Positions 36,548 through 43,165 of a stretch of 43,165 bases of DNA are shown piece after piece. Each line of letters opens with the position of its first letter. The stretch's first letter is position 1. The notes under the pieces are model-generated. The model had not been told where the DNA came from. It did not search any database and saw nothing but the letters and a program-made list of their open reading frames with translations. Made by a program: the position numbers and the translations under genes. Source of the stretch: an uncultured Clostridia bacterium (GTDB taxonomy: Bacteria > Bacillota > Clostridia > Oscillospirales > Acutalibacteraceae); the NCBI GenBank assembly GCA_946187325.1, contig CAMHQC010000016.1, positions 1 to 43,165 on the forward strand, written 5' to 3'.

Positions 36548-37108
36548 TTAACACTTCTCGTAGTCTTCTTTTAGAATAGCATATCGTGATACGTCACAAA
36601 TACCCTGCATATTTCGTCCGGCTTGTCTTGAAGTACCTTCATATAGAAGTCCGCATTTCTTCATTACATTGCCTGAATGGGGATTTCTCGGATCATGAGT
36701 AGCAGTAATACGATTTACGCCGACTTCCTCAAACAAAAAGCGAATGACACGTTTAAACGCTTCGGTCATAATACCCTTGTGCCACCAATCATAGCCGAGG
36801 CAGTATCCGATTTCAGCTTCCTTTATATCTTCTTTAATGCTAACAACTCCAATGGAGCCGATTGGTTCGTTAAATTCCTTAAGAACAATCTTCCAATCAT
36901 AAAAATCCTTCTTCTGTTGACTTTCAAGCAAATATTTATGATATGTATTTTTTAACTGTTCCGCGCTTTCATACGGCGCCCAAGTTAAGAATCTCGTTAC
37001 CCGTTCGTCATCAGCCCAGTTTCTGAACATCGGCTCATAATCGGATTCAAGCGTTTTTCGCAACACCAATCTTTCGGTTTCAAGTGTAACCGTACCAAGA
37101 TGTTTCAT
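36548..37108 (-). CDS. GNAT acetyltransferase (RimJ/RimL type)
   Basis: A 186-aa acetyl-CoA-dependent N-acetyltransferase. TLETERLVLRKTLESDYEPM at the start, IGSIGVVSIKEDIKEAEIGY and later GIMTEAFKRVIRFLFEEVGV followed by NRITATHDPRNPHSGNVMKK are the standard motifs of the ribosomal-protein acetyltransferase type. The start at 37108 is preferred over 37135 because AGAAGGATTAAG lies just before it. The target is unknown; candidates are an antibiotic or a protein N-terminus. Confidence 0.88.
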   Translation of the reverse strand: MKHLGTVTLETERLVLRKTLESDYEPMFRNWADDERVTRFLTWAPYESAEQLKNTYHKYLLESQQKKDFYDWKIVLKEFNEPIGSIGVVSIKEDIKEAEIGYCLGYDWWHKGIMTEAFKRVIRFLFEEVGVNRITATHDPRNPHSGNVMKKCGLLYEGTSRQAGRNMQGICDVSRYAILKEDYEKC

Positions 37109-37112
37109 ATTC

Positions 37113-37583
37113 TTAATCCTTCTCATAAAAAACAATAGTCATTTTATCCATGATTTGCTCGGTTTTACCTGTTTGACGGTAACCGAGCTTTTCATACAGA
37201 TAGCAGTTGCCTTTTTCTTGCAGGATAGTGTCGAGCTTCCAAAGGTGCTCTCCGTGAACCCTCTCCGATTCTGCGATTGCTTGTTGAGCGTAGCCTTTGT
37301 TACGATACTCCGGCATAATAAAAATCGGCGATATCCTTTTTTGTGTAACACCGTCTTTAAAATCAACTACACGAATTACGCCGACCTTTATATTATCTGT
37401 CGTTATGAAGTAATATGTCGTTTCGGGTTGGTTGAAGCGGAACAGTATATCCTCATATTTCTCCGTTGCAGGGCTTGTTTCAGTGTCCTGATATTTTTTA
37501 TATAGCTCCGCAAATGCTTCTTTTTGCATTTGCAGGATTGTATTTAAATCATCAAATTCTGCTTTAACAAGTTCTATGCTCAT
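37113..37583 (-). CDS. GNAT acetyltransferase
   Basis: A 156-aa protein with the GNAT core: IKVGVIRVVDF (motif with substrate strand), ISPIFIMPEYRNKGYAQQAI (acetyl-CoA loop, R/Q-x-x-G-x-G/A type) and LYEKLGYRQTGKTEQ at the end. The substrate is unknown. It overlaps the DUF1016 gene by 4 bp and precedes the second GNAT by 4 bp, so the block is translated as one unit. Confidence 0.85.
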   Translation of the reverse strand: MSIELVKAEFDDLNTILQMQKEAFAELYKKYQDTETSPATEKYEDILFRFNQPETTYYFITTDNIKVGVIRVVDFKDGVTQKRISPIFIMPEYRNKGYAQQAIAESERVHGEHLWKLDTILQEKGNCYLYEKLGYRQTGKTEQIMDKMTIVFYEKD

Positions 37584-38584
37584 TTAATCCTCTTTTGAAT
37601 ATCCTCTACCGACGGTAATTGATTCAATAATTCTTCGGGCAGGTTGCTTGTAATTTTGTACTCGCTTACTCCGATTGGCTTCGACATATCCTTTAGCGCA
37701 TATTCGGCGACCAAATCGTTTTTGTTTTTGCAGAGCAGCAAGCCGATGGACGGATTGTCTTGCTCCTTTTTCAGAATTCCGTCAACAGCGGAAAGATAGA
37801 AATTGAGCTGACCTGCGTACTCTGGCTTGAAGTCGCCTGTTTTTAATTCGATCACGACATAGGAACGCAGGTTAAGATTATAGAAAAGCAGGTCAATATA
37901 AAAATCATCACCGCCGACGTTAATGTGATATTGATTTCCGAGAAAAGCAAATCCTGTGCCAAGCTCCAAGAGTAGCTTTGTGACATCTTTGATCAAGGCG
38001 TTTTCAATATCACGCTCCACCATATCCTCACGGAAAGGAATAAAGTCGAAGATATACGGATCTTTCATCGTCTGAACGGCAAGCTCGCTCTGCGGAGATG
38101 GCAAACGGTTTTCAAAGTTAGAAACCTTATTTGCAAGCACCTGACGGGTGTATAGATTGCTTTCGATTTGGTGCGTCAAAACATTTCGTGTCCAACCGTT
38201 TTCAATCGTCTTTTCCGCATACCAACGGCGAGTATTATCATCACTTACTTTATCAAGTAGCACGATGTTCTGTCCCCACGGAATTTGTGCAACAACCTGT
38301 TGCACAAATTGCTCGTCAGGATACGTCTCTGCGAATTTTGCCATATATTTTAGATTTCGCACCGAATAGCCTTTGACATTCGGGAATTCAAGTTTAATAT
38401 CTGCGGCGAGATTGTCAATAAATTTATTGCCCCAAGCCTTATGCTCGTTGATGATTTTGCCGATATTGTAGTAGAGCATAATTAATTCACGATTCACTCT
38501 CAGCGCCGCTTTGTATTGCGCGGATTTAATTTCTGATTTTATAGATTGAATTACACTAAGATACTCATTACCGTTCATCAACAT
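37580..38584 (-). CDS. DUF1016 (YhcG-type) PD-(D/E)XK nuclease-like protein
   Basis: A 334-aa protein. The N-terminal part (about 10-150) is the DUF1016 helical domain (LYYNIGKIINEHKAWGNKFI and YSVRNLKYMAKFAETYP, with QQVVAQIPWGQNIVLL). The C-terminal part (about 165-320) is a PD-(D/E)XK-like nuclease fold with GGDDFYIDLLFYN and YVVIELKTGDF. Such proteins occur near restriction loci and mobile elements, but none is seen here. The start at 38584 (AGGAAGTG upstream) is chosen over 38683 because the first 33 residues have no support. Confidence 0.88.
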   Translation of the reverse strand: MLMNGNEYLSVIQSIKSEIKSAQYKAALRVNRELIMLYYNIGKIINEHKAWGNKFIDNLAADIKLEFPNVKGYSVRNLKYMAKFAETYPDEQFVQQVVAQIPWGQNIVLLDKVSDDNTRRWYAEKTIENGWTRNVLTHQIESNLYTRQVLANKVSNFENRLPSPQSELAVQTMKDPYIFDFIPFREDMVERDIENALIKDVTKLLLELGTGFAFLGNQYHINVGGDDFYIDLLFYNLNLRSYVVIELKTGDFKPEYAGQLNFYLSAVDGILKKEQDNPSIGLLLCKNKNDLVAEYALKDMSKPIGVSEYKITSNLPEELLNQLPSVEDIQKRIK

Positions 38585-38640
38585 ATTATCACTTCCTAAC
38601 AATAATATCCTAACACACACTACCGAAAATATCAACATAA

Positions 38641-38674
38641 AGAAACAAGGCTCCCGATAAACGGAAGCCTTGGA
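38641..38674 (-). terminator. rplM-rpsI terminator
   Basis: On the minus strand CAAGGCTTCCG / CGGGAGCCTTG, 11 bp with one mismatch and loop TTTAT, followed by TTTCTTT. It lies 18 bp beyond rpsI. Confidence 0.85.
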
Positions 38675-38691
38675 ATATAACAAATGTAATG

Positions 38692-39093
38692 TTATCTCTT
38701 GGAGAACTGCGGTGCGCGGCGAGCTCCTTTGAGACCGTATTTCTTTCTTTCCTTCATTCTCGGGTCACGAGTGAGGAAGCCTGCCTTCTTGAGAGCAGGA
38801 CGGAGAGCGTCGCTGTCGTACTGGAGAAGCGCGCGGGAAATACCGTGACGGATAGCGCCTGCCTGGCCTGTAACACCGCCGCCGCTTACACGGCATACTA
38901 CGTCGAACTTCTCGCCTGTTTCTGTAAGCTCGAGAGGCTGACGAACGATGAGTTTTAATGTTTCAAGACCGAAATAATCGTCGATATCTCTGTCGTTGAT
39001 TGTTACTTTACCGGTACCCTGGTAAAGTCTTACACGAGCTACGGAAGACTTTCTTCTTCCTGTGCCGTAAAAATAAGGTGTCTTATCGTACAT
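38692..39093 (-). CDS. rpsI: 30S ribosomal protein S9
   Basis: A 133-aa ribosomal protein of the small-subunit head whose C-terminal tail reaches the P site. [20 protein letters not shown] at the N-terminus and the basic C-terminus [16 protein letters not shown] are diagnostic. The start has AAGGAGGCAG. It follows rplM by 18 bp, the normal rplM-rpsI order. Confidence 0.97.
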   Translation of the reverse strand: MYDKTPYFYGTGRRKSSVARVRLYQGTGKVTINDRDIDDYFGLETLKLIVRQPLELTETGEKFDVVCRVSGGGVTGQAGAIRHGISRALLQYDSDALRPALKKAGFLTRDPRMKERKKYGLKGARRAPQFSKR

Positions 39094-39110
39094 AATTTTC
39101 TGCCTCCTTC

Positions 39111-39539
39111 TTATGCTTCTACAGCCTCAGGCTTCTGAGCCTGATGATTGTGTTCAGCGCCCTCAAAGAGACGAAGTCTCAGAAAAGCGCTTCTGCCGAT
39201 AGTATTTGACGGAAGCATACCCTTTACGGCAAGCTCCATAGCCTTAGTAGGACGAGTTGCCATAAGTGTATCGTAACGTGTTTCCTTTAAGTGACCGATA
39301 TAACCGGTGTGACGCTGCCACTTCTTCTGAGTGAGCTTGTTACCTGTTAAAACGGCGTCTTTACAATTGATGATAATTACATGATCTCCGCAATCTACAT
39401 GGGGAGTAAAGGTCGGCTTATGCTTACCTCTTAAAAGAGTAGCTGCCTGAGCGGCGACACGACCGAGCGGCTTGCCCGCGGCGTCGATTACGAACCATTT
39501 GCGTTCGATTTCGCCTTTTTTTGCCATATAAGTTGACAT
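39111..39539 (-). CDS. rplM: 50S ribosomal protein L13
   Basis: A 142-aa large-subunit protein, an early assembly factor. [40 protein letters not shown] and VTYIG-like [17 protein letters not shown] are typical. AGGAGGAAACG precedes ATG. It has a perfect consensus promoter and a short leader of about 36 nt, too short for the known L13 leader structure. Confidence 0.97.
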   Translation of the reverse strand: MSTYMAKKGEIERKWFVIDAAGKPLGRVAAQAATLLRGKHKPTFTPHVDCGDHVIIINCKDAVLTGNKLTQKKWQRHTGYIGHLKETRYDTLMATRPTKAMELAVKGMLPSNTIGRSAFLRLRLFEGAEHNHQAQKPEAVEA

Positions 39540-39582
39540 AGCGTTTCCTCCTAGTCTTTAAATACTTTTTTGATGCTTGACT

Positions 39583-39611
39583 ATTATAACAACCTCGGCG
39601 GCGGTTGTCAA
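39583..39611 (-). promoter_or_regulatory. rplM-rpsI promoter, perfect consensus
   Basis: On the minus strand TTGACA (39611-39606), a 17-bp spacer and TATAAT (39588-39583). The spacer is unusually GC-rich (CCGCCGCCGAGG) for this region. Confidence 0.88.
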
Positions 39612-39736
39612 TAGTTTTTCGCGATTTTTTTAATTTAGAAAACGCAATCTCTTGTAATCATATAAATACTCGTTAATTCTCGGTTTTACTAACTTATGAT
39701 TTTTAAATATTTCTATATAAATTATCCGATTATTAC

Positions 39737-39765
39737 TGGACTTTTGGCAATATGGCTGATATAAT
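39737..39765 (+). promoter_or_regulatory. Glucokinase promoter (extended -10)
   Basis: TGGACT (39737-39742), a 17-bp spacer and TATAAT (39760-39765) with TG one base before it. Confidence 0.5.
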
Positions 39766-39805
39766 GTATATGTAATTATTAATTAAACAAAGGAGGGTTC
39801 TTCCA

Positions 39806-40774
39806 ATGGTAGAATACAGAGTGGGAATTGACCTCGGCGGCACTAATATTGTAGCGGGCGTCGTTAGTCATGACACAAAGAAAAATGAATATGAAATTAT
39901 AGCTAAGGCTGAGTGCAAAACGGCTATTCCCCGTCCCGAAGCCGACGTGTGCGATTCGATGGCGGATGTCGTAAAAAAGGCTATCAGAAAAGCTAAGCTC
40001 ACTATGGATGATATCGCGTATATCGGAATCGGAGTTCCCGGAGCGGTTAATCCCGAAACGAGAATTGTAGAGACTTCGCCCAACCTTTTCTTTAAAAACT
40101 GGGAAGTCAGCAAAATGATGGAGGAGCGCCTCAATAAATATGTTAAAATCGAAAACGACGCTAACGCGGCGGCTTTAGGCGAGTTCCTCGCGGGTTCGGC
40201 TAAGGGATGCAAAAACGCCGTAGCCGTTACACTCGGAACAGGAGTAGGCGGCGGTATCATTATCGACGGTAAAATCTACAGCGGTTCTAACTTCGCGGGC
40301 GCTGAGCTCGGACATATGGTAATCGTTAAGGACGGTAAAAAATGCGGCTGCGGACGCAGGGGATGCTGGGAAGCTTACGCTTCGGCTACCGCGCTCATCA
40401 ACCAGACTAAAGACGCTATCGTTAACGAAAAAGCCGAGTTCTCGTATATGCTCGACGCGGTAGACGGCGATATGAACAACGTAACAGGCAAAACTCCGTG
40501 GGACGCTATGCTCGCGGGCGACTCGACAGGTAAGGAAGTTATCGACAATTACATAAGCTACCTCGCTTGCGGTATTGTTAACGTAATTAATATATTCCAG
40601 CCCGACGTACTTTGTATCGGCGGCGGAGTAAGTAAGCAGGGTGATAACCTCTTAAACCCCGTGAGAGCGATTGTTGAGCAGGAGAGAATTACTAAGCATA
40701 ACGACAAACAGACCGTAATCTGCGCGGCCACTCTCGGCAACGACGCAGGTATTATCGGCGCGGCGTGCTTATAA
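39806..40774 (+). CDS. ROK-family glucokinase
   Basis: Phosphorylates glucose at C6 at entry to glycolysis; 322 aa. VGIDLGGTNIVAGV (ATP-binding), IGIGVPGAVN, VTLGTGVGGGIIIDG, AGAELGHM (sugar-binding ExGH) and the zinc-binding CGCGRRGCWE motif, the ROK signature, are all present. No N-terminal helix-turn-helix, so it is an enzyme and not a ROK repressor. AAGGAGGG precedes ATG. It is monocistronic with a strong terminator. Glucokinase specificity fits best, but other ROK hexokinases are possible. Confidence 0.9.
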   Translation: MVEYRVGIDLGGTNIVAGVVSHDTKKNEYEIIAKAECKTAIPRPEADVCDSMADVVKKAIRKAKLTMDDIAYIGIGVPGAVNPETRIVETSPNLFFKNWEVSKMMEERLNKYVKIENDANAAALGEFLAGSAKGCKNAVAVTLGTGVGGGIIIDGKIYSGSNFAGAELGHMVIVKDGKKCGCGRRGCWEAYASATALINQTKDAIVNEKAEFSYMLDAVDGDMNNVTGKTPWDAMLAGDSTGKEVIDNYISYLACGIVNVINIFQPDVLCIGGGVSKQGDNLLNPVRAIVEQERITKHNDKQTVICAATLGNDAGIIGAACL

Positions 40775-40802
40775 TAAATAGAAATTAATAATTAACAGTT
40801 AA

Positions 40803-40840
40803 GGCGGAATGTTCGATGTGAACATTCCGCCGTTGTTATT
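40803..40840 (+). terminator. Glucokinase terminator
   Basis: A perfect 12-bp stem, GGCGGAATGTTC / GAACATTCCGCC, with loop GATGT, followed by GTTGTTATTTTC. Confidence 0.85.
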
Positions 40841-40931
40841 TTCTATTAAGTTTTTGTATTAAATCAAATTATTTAAACACAAGCTTTTCGGTATCCTTAT
40901 AGCTTATCGTCATCGTTTTTGCTATTACCAA

Positions 40932-41786
40932 TTAAAGCTTAGGTTTTTCGTAGTTGTTGTAATAATACTTCATAGCGAGGTCGTTGTTGCCGACGAGCTG
41001 GAGCATACCGCCTGTTTCCCAGCGGAGAATTTCGCTCTCTTTATAGGTTTCGTTGGATGTTTTGTATGCCGCGTTTGACACAACGTGAATCTCGGGAACG
41101 TCGTTCTCCATGGCGTACTTCATAAACTCAGCCTCAAACAAAAGCGAACCCCACGCTATATGATAGCTGCTGCTTATAATCGCTACAGAATCAATCTCGG
41201 GATATTTTTTCAGCACGATACCGTAGGAGAACTCGGCGTTCTGCGCGGTTGTGAGCGATTTATTCTCTATAATAAGTCTGCTTTTTTGAAGTCCGTGCTT
41301 TACAAGCCAGCCTCCCATAAGTCCGGCCTCGGTAACTTTTTTATTATTCTTAGCCGTACCTCCGCCCGTACAAATCACATAAGCGTTTTTGTACTGCTTG
41401 GAACATTTAAGCGCGGTCTTGAGCCTGCCGATAAGCTCGTCCTTCATTGTGCCGTCGTCGTTAAGCTCAAAACCGAGTACAACTAACGCGAGATTCTTTT
41501 TATCGGAAAGATTTTCGGGAAGCTTGTCGATATTGACCTTTAAATCCGTATTGGCGTACTTCCAATAATCCATTATATTCTTCCAAAGCTTACCTTGTTT
41601 GCTGTCGATATCGTTGAGCTCGCTTAAAAGCTCGCCTACCTTTTTATCAGCCTTAGTATCGTAACAGCCGTGATATGTGATAATATCCTCAATTACAGCG
41701 CTCGCTTTACGCTTTTCGGTTTTTTGACAGCCCGCGAAAGAAATCAATAATAACGCTGACAGAACCAGTGATAATAATTTTTTCAC
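40932..41786 (-). CDS. YdcF/DUF218-family lipoprotein
   Basis: A 284-aa lipoprotein with lipobox ISFAGC (Cys20 from the GTG start at 41786). The body has the DUF218 pattern: VVLGFELNDDGTMKDELIGR, TGGGTAKNNKKVTEAGLMGG and KSLTTAQNAEFS, then IISSSYHIAWG. Family members include the vancomycin-resistance-associated SanA and the ElyC type linked to envelope maintenance, although the biochemical function is not settled. GTG at 41786 is preferred over ATG at 41798, which overlaps the AAAGGATGTG ribosome binding site. Another lipoprotein gene lies upstream on the same strand, separated by a terminator. Confidence 0.78.
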   Translation of the reverse strand: MKKLLSLVLSALLLISFAGCQKTEKRKASAVIEDIITYHGCYDTKADKKVGELLSELNDIDSKQGKLWKNIMDYWKYANTDLKVNIDKLPENLSDKKNLALVVLGFELNDDGTMKDELIGRLKTALKCSKQYKNAYVICTGGGTAKNNKKVTEAGLMGGWLVKHGLQKSRLIIENKSLTTAQNAEFSYGIVLKKYPEIDSVAIISSSYHIAWGSLLFEAEFMKYAMENDVPEIHVVSNAAYKTSNETYKESEILRWETGGMLQLVGNNDLAMKYYYNNYEKPKL

Positions 41787-41827
41787 AATAAAGCACATCC
41801 TTTATAAAAAGTATTATTAACGCAGTC

Positions 41828-41852
41828 AAAAGCGGCAGTTTCAGCCGCTTTT
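41828..41852 (-). terminator. Terminator of the upstream lipoprotein gene
   Basis: AAAAGCGGC / GCCGCTTTT with a 7-nt loop, T-ending on the minus strand, 14 bp beyond the lipoprotein stop. Confidence 0.75.
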
Positions 41853-41865
41853 CGTTATACTCTAT

Positions 41866-42690
41866 CTATTTCATATTCTTAACTTGCTTTAAGAGCTTAT
41901 TGGGATTAGCGGCGGTAGATGTGATATAGAAGCCGTCCTTTTCGAGTGAAGCGGTCTTTTTAAGATGAGTAAACTTAAAGGAGTTAAAGTATTTTATAAA
42001 TTTACTTTTATCGACCTTTTTGCCGTCGATTTTGTATTGGCTCTTGGTTAGAGCTTTCGGAAAATCCTTGTGGTATTTTTTACCTACGGCTGTATTAACC
42101 TCAACCCAGCGGGCTGTTCTGAGCTTTTTGAGCTCGTTATTCTTTACGCCGTAAATCTTATAATCGTAGGTTCTTCTAACCTCGCTGAAATCGGTGGGAC
42201 TTGTGGATTTAACCTCGAGGATATAATTCTTGCCGTTTTTGGAAACTATACCTACACAGCCTCTCTCCTTGCCTACGTAGGAGATATAGTTCTTTTTCTT
42301 AGAAGCGATAATTTGGGGCTGATTGTTCTTTAACGTATATACGCTGTAGATATTCTCAGGATTTTCGGGCTTATTGTTATAGGAATAAAGGAGCATTTCC
42401 TTAGTTCCGTTGTTGTCGAAATCGCACGTAAAGCCGTAGAAGTTCTCGGCAATCTCATTCTTTATATACTTAGCTTTAGCGGAGCTCTTTTTAACGTTCT
42501 TCTCGAGGTAAGCCTTGTAATTATCGGCGTCCGCCTTTAAACTCTCGGCAAGGGGTGTGTACTTGGAGTAATTCGGATATAAAGGTGTTTTGGTAATTGT
42601 ACCGACTGCATTATCCATCGGCTTACAACCGGACAAAGCCGCGCACGAAACCGCCGCGATTAAAACGGCGAGGAAAATTGCTTTTTTCAT
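41866..42690 (-). CDS. Lipoprotein of unknown function
   Basis: A 274-aa lipoprotein I do not recognise. The lipobox is ALSGC (Cys22). The mature part is mixed alpha/beta with Lys-rich segments; EIAENFYGFTCDFDNNGTKE resembles a short calcium-binding-like or repeat-type loop seen in secreted Clostridial proteins, then LLYSYNNKPENPENIYSVYT. The start is uncertain: ATG at 42690 gives a clean signal peptide, ATG at 42702 lies only 2 bp after AAAGG. The GC-rich stretch upstream may form its leader. Confidence 0.6.
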   Translation of the reverse strand: MKKAIFLAVLIAAVSCAALSGCKPMDNAVGTITKTPLYPNYSKYTPLAESLKADADNYKAYLEKNVKKSSAKAKYIKNEIAENFYGFTCDFDNNGTKEMLLYSYNNKPENPENIYSVYTLKNNQPQIIASKKKNYISYVGKERGCVGIVSKNGKNYILEVKSTSPTDFSEVRRTYDYKIYGVKNNELKKLRTARWVEVNTAVGKKYHKDFPKALTKSQYKIDGKKVDKSKFIKYFNSFKFTHLKKTASLEKDGFYITSTAANPNKLLKQVKNMK

Positions 42691-42702
42691 AATAATTGCC
42701 AT

Positions 42703-42850
42703 AGCCTTTCTGCCCGCAAATAGATGTTTACCTTACGCTGTTACCGCGGGCGGATACGGCGTAAACAGCGATTAAGCCATCGCTCGCGCGCAGCGTGCTG
42801 CTGAGCGGGCAATATCGATTCGAAGCAGTGTAAACCTTCACACTGATGCC
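42703..42850 (-). other. GC-rich structured leader candidate
   Basis: On the minus strand this stretch can form CAGTGT/ACACTG (about 42826-42845), a longer CGCTC...GAGCG hairpin containing GCAGC/GCTGC (about 42787-42815), and CGCTGTT/AACAGCG (about 42738-42775), in an otherwise AT-rich gap. No known riboswitch class is recognised. The rest of the gap to 42970 is AT-rich with nothing evident. Confidence 0.4.
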
Positions 42851-42970
42851 TTATATATGTATATTCTATTATTTTAAGAGAAAAAAGTCAACAAAGCGGC
42901 ATTATATTATCGTAAAAAGTAGTATGATTGCAAATCAAAAAGAGAAAATCGAAATATTTTCCCAAAACTA

Positions 42971-42999
42971 TTGACAAATTACGGGTTTTATTATAGAAT
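42971..42999 (+). promoter_or_regulatory. tRNA operon promoter
   Basis: TTGACA (42971-42976), a 17-bp spacer and TAGAAT (42994-42999), about 30 bp before tRNA-Met. Confidence 0.75.
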
Positions 43000-43031
43000 A
43001 ACTAATGCTGATTTAATATATCGGCATAAAC

Positions 43032-43108
43032 GGCGGAATAGCTCAGCTGGCTAGAGCATTCGGTTCATACCCGAAGTGTCGTAGGTTCAAGTCCTATTTC
43101 CGCTACCA
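43032..43108 (+). tRNA. tRNA-Met (CAT), elongator type
   Basis: A complete 77-nt cloverleaf: acceptor GGCGGAA paired with TTCCGCT, anticodon arm TTCGG-TTCATAC-CCGAA with anticodon CAT, T-arm GTAGG-TTCAAGT-CCTAT, encoded CCA. The sequence resembles elongator tRNA-Met of Bacillus more than initiator or lysidine-modified tRNA-Ile. Confidence 0.93.
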
Positions 43109-43110
43109 AC

Positions 43111-43165
43111 GGCCCGGTGGTCAAGCGGTTAAGACACCGCCCTTTCACGGCGGTAACACGAGTTC
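43111..43165 (+). tRNA. tRNA-Glu (TTC), partial at window end
   Basis: Starts 2 bp after tRNA-Met. GGCCCGG, the D-arm GTCAAGCGGTTAAGAC and anticodon arm CCGCC-CTTTCAC-GGCGG (anticodon TTC) match tRNA-Glu. The T-arm and 3' end are cut off by the window edge. Confidence 0.9.

Noticed and set aside
39540..39576. An L13-type autoregulatory leader before rplM
   Set aside because: Only about 36 nt lie between the predicted start and the ATG and no stem-loop is evident.

Overview
The window looks like a chromosomal segment of a spore-forming, low-to-moderate GC Firmicute, most likely a gut Ruminococcaceae/Oscillospirales species. Support comes from a SpoVAC homologue, AGGAGG-type ribosome binding sites, sigma-A promoters with the consensus 17-bp spacer, a secreted protein with two CBM26-like starch-binding modules and a cohesin-like module, BspA-type leucine-rich repeat proteins and Lys-rich C-terminal secretion domains. 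The starch-binding/cohesin-like combination recalls Ruminococcus bromii relatives, but the sequence alone does not fix the species.

Layout. 1-656: gene-free repeat region with an AT-rich interspersed element (copy A) beside a MITE-like element with nested inverted repeats. 705-8061 (-): rpoB-rpoC, without rplJ/rplL upstream. 8062-8493: rpoB leader, an unexplained opposite-strand promoter and a TAGGG-type repeat that reaches the spoVAC stop codon. 8494-8931 (-): spoVAC. 9038-13832 (+): cysteine desulfurase, thiI, an unusual class B sortase and a small MoCF/CinA-like protein in a tight cluster. 13969-17460 (+): two secreted proteins sharing a cohesin-like module and a Lys-rich C-terminus; the larger also binds starch by inference. 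17557-19286 (-): small membrane protein, FkbM methyltransferase, and a stand-alone 5S rRNA with its own promoter and terminator. 19483-22649 (+): DUF815 ATPase, orphan ABC-type binding lipoprotein, DUF5662 and HD proteins, with overlapping or abutting genes. 22943-23170: repeat element copy B, just before an ECF sigma factor (23203) that overlaps a membrane LRR protein (putative anti-sigma) and is followed by a secreted LRR protein. 26503-28764 (-): serC-serA. 28949-33934 (-): large membrane protein, pyrC, DRE-TIM aldolase, pyrF. 34137 (+): small Nif11-like protein. 34435-35787 (-): cation/proton antiporter. 35963-38584 (-): accessory-looking block (DUF1016 nuclease-like, two GNATs, HD). 38692-39539 (-): rplM-rpsI. 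39806-40774 (+): ROK glucokinase. 40932-42690 (-): YdcF-like and unknown lipoproteins. 43032-end (+): tRNA-Met and a partial tRNA-Glu.

How the genes work together. Core information processing (rpoBC, rplM-rpsI, 5S, tRNAs), serine and pyrimidine synthesis and tRNA thiolation are interleaved with surface-biology modules: sortase, starch-binding/cohesin-like proteins and sigma/LRR sensing. The least explained items are the sortase with a large intracellular N-terminus paired with a MoCF-like protein, the ECF sigma/LRR trio, the aldolase inside the pyrimidine cluster, and three families of intergenic repeats, two of which are present in two copies each.
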